A stretch of DNA of 46,734 nt from Hespellia sp. (lineage in GTDB: Bacteria > Bacillota > Clostridia > Lachnospirales > Lachnospiraceae): contig JAQUUC010000025.1 in NCBI GenBank assembly GCA_028694105.1, forward strand, positions 1-46,734, given 5' to 3'. Both the position numbers and the translations under genes were made by a program. The notes below the pieces were generated by a model. That model was given only the letters and a program-made list of their open reading frames with translations, was not told the DNA's origin and ran no database searches. Below are positions 41,840 through 46,734 of this stretch, piece after piece (positions within the stretch are counted from its first letter, which is position 1; every line of letters begins with the position of its first letter).

Positions 41840-43069
41840 ATGACAATGGGAATTTATGAAGAATTACAGGCACGTGGCTTAATTGCACAGGTGACAGACG
41901 AAGGTTTAATCAGAGATTTGATTAATAATGGAAAGGCTACCTTTTATATTGGATTTGATCCGACCGCAGACAGCCTTCATGTAGGACATTTCATGGCACT
42001 CTGCCTGATGAAACGTCTGCAGGAAGCAGGAAATAAGCCAATCGCCTTAATCGGCGGCGGAACAGCGATGATCGGAGATCCTTCCGGAAGATCTGACATG
42101 CGCCAGATGATGACGACAGAGACCATCCAGCACAACTGTGACTGCTTCAAGGAACAGATGAGCAGATTCATCGATTTTTCAGAAGGAAAAGCACTGATGG
42201 TAAATAATGCTGACTGGCTGATGGATTTAAATTATGTGGAGGTACTCCGTGAGGTCGGAGCACATTTCAGCGTAAATCGTATGCTTTCGGCTGAGTGCTA
42301 CAAGCAGAGAATGGAGAAGGGATTAAGCTTTTTAGAGTTCAACTACATGATCATGCAGAGCTATGACTTCTATGCATTGTTCCAGAAATACGGCTGTAAT
42401 CTGCAGTTTGGTGGCGATGACCAGTGGAGCAATATGCTGGGAGGAACAGAGCTTATCCGTCGCAAACTCGGGAAAGACGCAAGTGCGATGACGATCACAT
42501 TACTTCTGAATTCTGAAGGCAAGAAGATGGGGAAGACACAGTCCGGTGCGGTATGGCTTGATCCGAACAAGACATCACCATTCGAATTCTACCAGTACTG
42601 GAGAAATGTAGCGGATGCCGATGTCCTGAAATGTATCCGTATGCTGACATTCCTTCCGCTGGAAGAGATTGACAAGATGGATGGATGGGAAGGCAGTCAG
42701 TTGAATCAGGCAAAAGAAATCCTTGCATTTGAACTGACCAAATTAGTGCATGGTGAAGAAGAGGCTGTAAAAGCACAGGAAAGTGCAAGAGCATTATTTA
42801 GTCAGGGTGCGGCAACAGATATGCCAACGGCAGAGCTTACAGCGGAGGATTTAAGTGAAGGAGCAATTGATATTCTGTCCATGCTCGTGGCAAGCGGTCT
42901 GGTACCATCCAAGTCGGAAGCAAGACGTGCGGTACAGCAGGGCGGAGTATCTGTGGATGGAGAGAAAGTGATGGACATCCATACGGTCTTTACGGCAGAT
43001 GCGTTCGACGGTGAAGGAATTGTGCTTAAAAGAGGAAAGAAGAATTTCCGAAAGGTAGTGATGAAGTAA
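41840..43069 (+). CDS. tyrS: Tyrosyl-tRNA synthetase
   Basis: Class I aminoacyl-tRNA synthetase, 409 residues. The HIGH motif is HVGH (in [15 protein letters not shown]), the KMSKS motif is KMGKT ([16 protein letters not shown]), and a C-terminal S4 domain follows ([18 protein letters not shown]). I chose ATG at 41840 with AAGGAG upstream and because the longer start at 41672 would fall inside the T-box and terminator. The length is normal for the TyrS family. Confidence 0.97.
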   Translation: MTMGIYEELQARGLIAQVTDEGLIRDLINNGKATFYIGFDPTADSLHVGHFMALCLMKRLQEAGNKPIALIGGGTAMIGDPSGRSDMRQMMTTETIQHNCDCFKEQMSRFIDFSEGKALMVNNADWLMDLNYVEVLREVGAHFSVNRMLSAECYKQRMEKGLSFLEFNYMIMQSYDFYALFQKYGCNLQFGGDDQWSNMLGGTELIRRKLGKDASAMTITLLLNSEGKKMGKTQSGAVWLDPNKTSPFEFYQYWRNVADADVLKCIRMLTFLPLEEIDKMDGWEGSQLNQAKEILAFELTKLVHGEEEAVKAQESARALFSQGAATDMPTAELTAEDLSEGAIDILSMLVASGLVPSKSEARRAVQQGGVSVDGEKVMDIHTVFTADAFDGEGIVLKRGKKNFRKVVMK

Positions 43070-43096
43070 GCTTTCTGTTTCGTTGAGAAAGTTTTG

Positions 43097-43157
43097 AATA
43101 AGAGCGAGCTGGGGGTGTACGGTGAAAGACACCATACATCCCCAGCTCGCTCTTATT
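43097..43157. terminator. Very long bidirectional terminator between tyrS and the GH13 gene
   Basis: Arms of 28 bases (43097-43124 and 43130-43157) pair with only G-U wobbles; the loop is AAAGA. The inner part again reads CGGTGAAAG as in the tex terminator. It is used for converging transcripts. Confidence 0.88.
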
Positions 43158-43178
43158 GCTATGCCTGCAGGATAAAAT

Positions 43179-44489
43179 CTACTTCATCTGCAAATACTGC
43201 ACAGAATACCCCGGCATCAGGATACTTCCATCCAGCACCAGTTCATCATCTGTAATTAATTCCCGTACCTCACCGCGAAGTTCATCATGATGCGCTGTGA
43301 AGTCCTGTTCTTCGGCATTGATGGCTACCAGCATTCTTTCCGTATTGGTACGGCGTTCGAAAACAAGCTGTTTGTTCGTCAGAACGACATTGCGGTAGGT
43401 TCCGTTGCACAGAGCAGCGTCTGCCTTGCGGATGGCAATCAGTTTCTTGATGAAGTCGGTCAGCTCATTCGGTTTCGGCGCATCGAAACATGGCCGGAGA
43501 TCGTAATCGTTATCCGGGCGCTTTTCACCTTCCTGTCCCCATTCACTTCCGTAATAAATGCATGGAATTCCCGGCATGCCAAGGAGGAGTCCGTAAGCAA
43601 GCGGAATATGATTCTTATCCGTTAAAATGCTTGCAAGTCTTGCGACATCATGGTTGTCCACGAATGTCATCAGATGCTTGCCTTTATAGATAGCCCACTG
43701 GTCCGGACCGTACTGACGGTTTAAGGAATGTGCAATCTCGAACATATTCATGGAATTGAAGCTGGAGAAAATGCCCTTGTAACATTCGTAGTTCGTGCAG
43801 CTGTGCAGCATCTCGTTATTAACAATGATGTTATAATCTCCGAATAATACCTCGCCGATCAATGCGAAGCCCGGTTTCACTTCTTCACAGAAGGCGCGCA
43901 GTCGCTTCATAAAGCCATGTTCCAGAGAATACGCAACATCCAGACGGAGTCCGTCGATGCCGAATTCATCAATCCAGAAGCGGACAGTCTCTAATAAATA
44001 ATCTGCCACCTGCGGATTGCAGAGATTTAATTTTACTAATTCAAAATGACCCTCCCAGCCTTCATACCAGAATCCGTCATTATAATTGCTGTTGCCATCG
44101 AAGTTGATGCAGAACCAGTCCTTGTACGGCGAGTCCCATTTCTTTTCCTGAACATCCTTGAATGCCCAGAACCCACGGCCGACATGGTTGAATACACCGT
44201 CCAGAATAATATTTACACCGTTCTTATGGAGTGAATCACAGACATCTGTAAAATCCTGATTCGTTCCAAGCCGGCAGTCGATTTTGCGGAAATCTCTCGT
44301 GTCATATCCGTGACTGTCTGATTCGAAGATTGGGTTCAGGATGATAGAGCCAATCCCAAGGTCTCCAAGATATTCGCTCCATTCCATGACTTTGCGAATT
44401 CGTGGAACGGTAACGCCATCATTCTCAGTCGGTGCACCACAGAATCCAATCGGATAAATTTGATAAAAAGTTTCATTGTAAGCCCACAT
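43179..44489 (-). CDS. GH13-family glycosidase (alpha-amylase type)
   Basis: Cytoplasmic retaining alpha-glucosidase-type enzyme of 436 residues, without signal peptide. The four conserved regions are present: DGVFNHVGR (I), GIDGLRLDVAYS (II; nucleophile Asp), LIGEVLFGDY (III; acid/base Glu) and FVDNHDVAR (IV; transition-state Asp). The N-terminal CBM34 of cyclomaltodextrinase/neopullulanase is missing, and the C-terminal domain is short. The substrate is probably a maltodextrin or related alpha-glucan. ATG at 44489 has GAGG nine bases before it; MRYF at 44504 has no comparable site. It is convergent with tyrS. Confidence 0.9.
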   Translation of the reverse strand: MWAYNETFYQIYPIGFCGAPTENDGVTVPRIRKVMEWSEYLGDLGIGSIILNPIFESDSHGYDTRDFRKIDCRLGTNQDFTDVCDSLHKNGVNIILDGVFNHVGRGFWAFKDVQEKKWDSPYKDWFCINFDGNSNYNDGFWYEGWEGHFELVKLNLCNPQVADYLLETVRFWIDEFGIDGLRLDVAYSLEHGFMKRLRAFCEEVKPGFALIGEVLFGDYNIIVNNEMLHSCTNYECYKGIFSSFNSMNMFEIAHSLNRQYGPDQWAIYKGKHLMTFVDNHDVARLASILTDKNHIPLAYGLLLGMPGIPCIYYGSEWGQEGEKRPDNDYDLRPCFDAPKPNELTDFIKKLIAIRKADAALCNGTYRNVVLTNKQLVFERRTNTERMLVAINAEEQDFTAHHDELRGEVRELITDDELVLDGSILMPGYSVQYLQMK

Positions 44490-44626
44490 AATAAAGTACC
44501 TCATTCTTTCGTTAATGTTTATATTTTAACACAGAATAGAGGTTCAATCTAGCTTTTTGCCATAGAAAATGATACAATAGACCAGTTAAAATACAAAAGT
44601 AAAAAATGAGAATGAGAGGGAAGAAA

Positions 44627-45406
44627 ATGAAGGATGAAAAAGATAACGGCACAAAGAAGAAAGTAGTCAGCCTGATTGCAATTATAGCAGTGGTCGCAAT
44701 TGTGCTTGGAATCATAGCCGGATCTATAATAGGAAAAGAGGTTAAAAAGCAGCGGGAATATGCAGCCGCACAGAAATTTAAAACAGAACAGAAAGATATT
44801 CTGAATCAGGAAATGGATAAACTTATTGCGATGGACCCACTGACGGATGAAGTTGACCAGACAATTTATACAGAAAAAGACTACGCAAAAGTAGAGAGTG
44901 CGATGAAAACATACTTTACAGAATTTGCTGCAGTTGCCAAATCAGTGGACGGCTTTGCAACAGATGAACGGTTTGCGATTTTAACTGATCAGGAACAGAT
45001 ACTTGGAGATGCACCTGACTTCGTAAATACACTGGAAGCAATCAATACATTAAAAACAGAATATTCTGCGGATGTGGACACCATTTCCACGATGATGACA
45101 AATGAAAAAATAAGAAGCTATCTGGATACGGATCTGGACCAGGAATATGTAGATCTGTATGAAAGTATGATGACAAGCGGTGCGGCTGTAGCGGCAGAGA
45201 CGGCTGTTCAGGCTCAGCTGACAATATCGAAGGATCAGATTGTAACAGCGTTGGATAAATACAAAACGATGGTGGAATATCTGGTGTCAACCAAGGGAAG
45301 CTGGCAGCTGGAGGACTCTACCTTTATGTTTACAGATCAGGATATTCTGGATCAGTATAATGCATACGTAGATGATTTTAATAATTCGCTCGGTGATATT
45401 GAATAA
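44627..45406 (+). CDS. Membrane-anchored protein of unknown function
   Basis: About 259 residues. The basic N-terminus (KDEKDNGTKKK) is followed by one hydrophobic helix (VVSLIAIIAVVAIVLGIIAG), and the rest is an outside helical, acidic domain rich in Asp/Thr (DPLTDEVDQTIYTEKDYAKV, VDTISTMMTNEKIRSYLDTD). No known catalytic motif is seen. ATG at 44627 is behind GAGAGGGAAG; an earlier in-frame ATG lies at 44606. It is not obviously part of an operon: rplM has its own promoter after it. I do not recognise the family. Confidence 0.8.
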   Translation: MKDEKDNGTKKKVVSLIAIIAVVAIVLGIIAGSIIGKEVKKQREYAAAQKFKTEQKDILNQEMDKLIAMDPLTDEVDQTIYTEKDYAKVESAMKTYFTEFAAVAKSVDGFATDERFAILTDQEQILGDAPDFVNTLEAINTLKTEYSADVDTISTMMTNEKIRSYLDTDLDQEYVDLYESMMTSGAAVAAETAVQAQLTISKDQIVTALDKYKTMVEYLVSTKGSWQLEDSTFMFTDQDILDQYNAYVDDFNNSLGDIE

Positions 45407-45463
45407 ACGGACCAGACAAGGCGAGAATACAGTCGAAATGTAATTGAAAATTTGAAAAAATGA

Positions 45464-45492
45464 TTGACACACACGGATACGTATACTATAAT
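45464..45492 (+). promoter_or_regulatory. Consensus promoter of rplM-rpsI
   Basis: TTGACA (45464-45469), 17-base spacer, TATAAT (45487-45492): a perfect sigma-A promoter, as often found for ribosomal protein operons. Confidence 0.93.
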
Positions 45493-45498
45493 GGTACA

Positions 45499-45590
45499 GC
45501 ATGACGAAAACAGCGAGCACCAATGCCCCGGAGCGGACTGATTTCATATGGAACTAAAATTGAACTTTGAATATATTTATATAGGAGGAA
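45499..45590 (+). ncRNA. Possible L13 leader region
   Basis: About 90 bases between the promoter and rplM contain structured sequence (CAGCGAGC ... CCCCGGAGCGGACTG) that could be the L13 autoregulatory leader known in Firmicutes. I could not fold it with certainty from memory of the family. Confidence 0.35.
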
Positions 45591-45595
45591 AATCC

Positions 45596-46024
45596 ATGAA
45601 AACTTATATGCCAAATACAGATAAGATTGAAAGAAAATGGTATTTAGTTGACGCTGAAGGATGCACATTAGGACGTCTTTCATCAGAAATCGCTAAAGTA
45701 TTAAGAGGAAAGAACAAAGCTATCTACACACCACACGCTGATACAGGTGATTACGTTATTGTAATCAACGCTGACAAAATCAAAGTGACTGGTAAGAAGA
45801 TGGAACAGAAAGTATATTACAATCATTCAGATTATGTAGGTGGAATGAAAGAGACAACACTTGCAGAGATGATGGCTAAGAAACCTGAGAAAGTTATTGA
45901 ACTTGCAGTTCAGGGAATGCTTCCAAAAGGACCTTTGGGAAGACAGATGATCACAAAATTACACGTATACGCTGGAGCAGAGCACGAACAGCAGGCTCAG
46001 AAACCAGAAGTATTAACATTTTAA
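45596..46024 (+). CDS. rplM: 50S ribosomal protein L13
   Basis: 142 residues, the normal size. [39 protein letters not shown], and [19 protein letters not shown] are L13 signatures. ATG at 45596 follows AGGAGG; an upstream ATG at 45548 would not have a site. It is transcribed with rpsI (27 bp apart). Confidence 0.97.
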   Translation: MKTYMPNTDKIERKWYLVDAEGCTLGRLSSEIAKVLRGKNKAIYTPHADTGDYVIVINADKIKVTGKKMEQKVYYNHSDYVGGMKETTLAEMMAKKPEKVIELAVQGMLPKGPLGRQMITKLHVYAGAEHEQQAQKPEVLTF

Positions 46025-46050
46025 GGAAAGGTTGAAAGGAGGACAATACA

Positions 46051-46446
46051 TTGGCTAGTGCAAAATTTTATGGTACAGGAAGAAGAAAAAAATCTGTTGC
46101 AAGAGTATATTTAGTGCCGGGAACAGGTAATATCACAATCAATAAAGTATCAATGGACGAATATTTCGGACTTGAAACATTAAAGGTAGTAGTTCGTCAG
46201 CCACTCACAGCTACTGACACACTCGATAAATTCGATGTTTTAGTAAACGTTCACGGAGGTGGATATACAGGACAGGCTGGAGCAATCCGCCACGGAATCG
46301 CAAGAGCATTACTTGAGGTTGATTCAGAGGAATACAGATCAACACTTAAGAAGGCTGGATACTTAACTCGTGACCCACGTATGAAAGAACGTAAGAAATA
46401 CGGTCTCAAAGCTGCTCGTCGCGCACCGCAGTTCAGCAAGCGATAA
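46051..46446 (+). CDS. rpsI: 30S ribosomal protein S9
   Basis: 131 residues. The start is TTG at 46051, after [27 protein letters not shown] is the typical S9 start and the C-terminus [17 protein letters not shown] carries the basic tail that reaches the P-site tRNA. It overlaps nothing and is followed by a long terminator. The gene order rplM-rpsI is universal in Firmicutes. Confidence 0.97.
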   Translation: MASAKFYGTGRRKKSVARVYLVPGTGNITINKVSMDEYFGLETLKVVVRQPLTATDTLDKFDVLVNVHGGGYTGQAGAIRHGIARALLEVDSEEYRSTLKKAGYLTRDPRMKERKKYGLKAARRAPQFSKR

Positions 46447-46455
46447 TCGACTATC

Positions 46456-46500
46456 AAAAACCCCGAAAAACCTCGAAGCCATGCGGCTTTCGGGGTTTTT
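46456..46500 (+). terminator. Terminator of rplM-rpsI
   Basis: AAAAACCCCGAAA (46456-46468) pairs with TTTCGGGGTTTTT (46488-46500), with an inner hairpin AAGCC-ATGC-GGCTT. Confidence 0.92.
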
Positions 46501-46734
46501 CTTTGTCTAAATGGTTTGACGAAATTTGACCGAACCTGACCTGTTTTAACCCAATTTTTAGTGGTTAATTAGGGGACAATCGGCAAAAATAGCCCCTAAA
46601 AAGAGGCCAAGTGGTTAAATAATGGGACAATTAAGAGCCGATTTTCCACCTGTTTCGAGTGTGATTTTCCAGCTCATCTGGAACCCCAAATTTCGCTGAT
46701 AGGGTTTGGCATGATTTGACCTAATCTGGGCAAT
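46501..46734. repeat. Repeat-bearing non-coding tail after rpsI
   Basis: I see no gene here. There are direct repeats: AGTGGTTAA(T/A)TA... followed by GGGACAAT at 46560-46580 and 46610-46631 (about 50 bases apart), GATTTTCCA at 46639-46647 and 46662-46670, and TTTGAC at 46515, 46525 and 46715. These may be protein-binding iterons or recombination arm sites of an element beyond the window. Region is cut off by the window end. Confidence 0.5.

Noticed and set aside
1-46734. tRNA, rRNA, tmRNA or CRISPR elements
   Set aside because: No cloverleaf, rRNA core sequence or regularly spaced repeats were recognised on reading both strands; a tRNAscan/minced run would settle it.

Overview
The window reads as a chromosomal segment of a low-to-mid GC Gram-positive anaerobe of the class Clostridia, most likely family Lachnospiraceae. 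The basis is the set of genes and control elements: an rpsD-rpoA-rplQ ribosomal operon end, an rplM-rpsI operon, a GlgC/GlgD pair, a tyrosyl T-box, an FMN riboswitch in front of a RibU-type transporter, a c-di-GMP-I riboswitch, strong AGGAGG ribosome binding sites and an oxygen-sensitive enoate-reductase-like flavoenzyme. The genus is not claimed. No rRNA, tRNA or CRISPR array was seen.

Layout. 1-2.3 kb: rpsD, rpoA, rplQ and a terminator. 2.3-9.5 kb: a SleB-like cell-wall hydrolase with a structured leader RNA, a HAD phosphatase, uppP, a polar amino-acid ABC transporter and a single-frame SfsA-MutY fusion. 9.5-12.7 kb: a leftward lipid group (PAP2, GDPD, diacylglycerol kinase) and a TetR regulator. 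12.9-21 kb: tex, glgC-glgD, an orphan HicB-like protein, two dehydrogenases and a MerR regulator with a classic 19-bp-spacer target promoter. 21.1-26.3 kb: an AT-rich patchwork island. 26.3-36.3 kb: FMN riboswitch-ribU, a radical-SAM DNA-modification/repair pair, a dicarboxylate symporter, eno, secG-rnr-smpB, an AlkD-like protein and a candidate small RNA. 36.4-46.7 kb: a DUF1275 protein, proC, a response regulator/ABC transporter/histidine kinase group, T-box-tyrS, a GH13 glycosidase, a membrane-anchored unknown protein, rplM-rpsI and an uncharacterised repeat-bearing tail.

The most unusual part is the island. A complete promoter, c-di-GMP-I riboswitch and terminator (21217-21434) has no same-strand gene behind it for almost 900 bp. 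About 4.6 kb further on lies a short fragment (26040-26303) that resembles the thioester domain of a surface adhesin, the kind of gene c-di-GMP riboswitches control. Between them sit a TetR/enoate-reductase pair, the C-terminal stub of a tyrosine recombinase, and an AlbA_2 (Schlafen-like) regulator gene broken by an internal deletion. The best reading is an old insertion plus deletions that cut a c-di-GMP-controlled adhesin away from its riboswitch. The broken AlbA_2 gene also has a tandem GTGGGGGATAAA repeat inside its coding sequence that recurs in inverted orientation, 23 of 24 bases, in its own upstream region.

Other items worth a second look are the SfsA-MutY fusion, the structured RNA before the cell-wall hydrolase, a C-rich small RNA candidate after smpB and its neighbour, three exact TTCTTTAC repeats at 12-bp spacing in front of an ABC transporter controlled by a two-component system, and very long hairpin terminators with a shared loop sequence.
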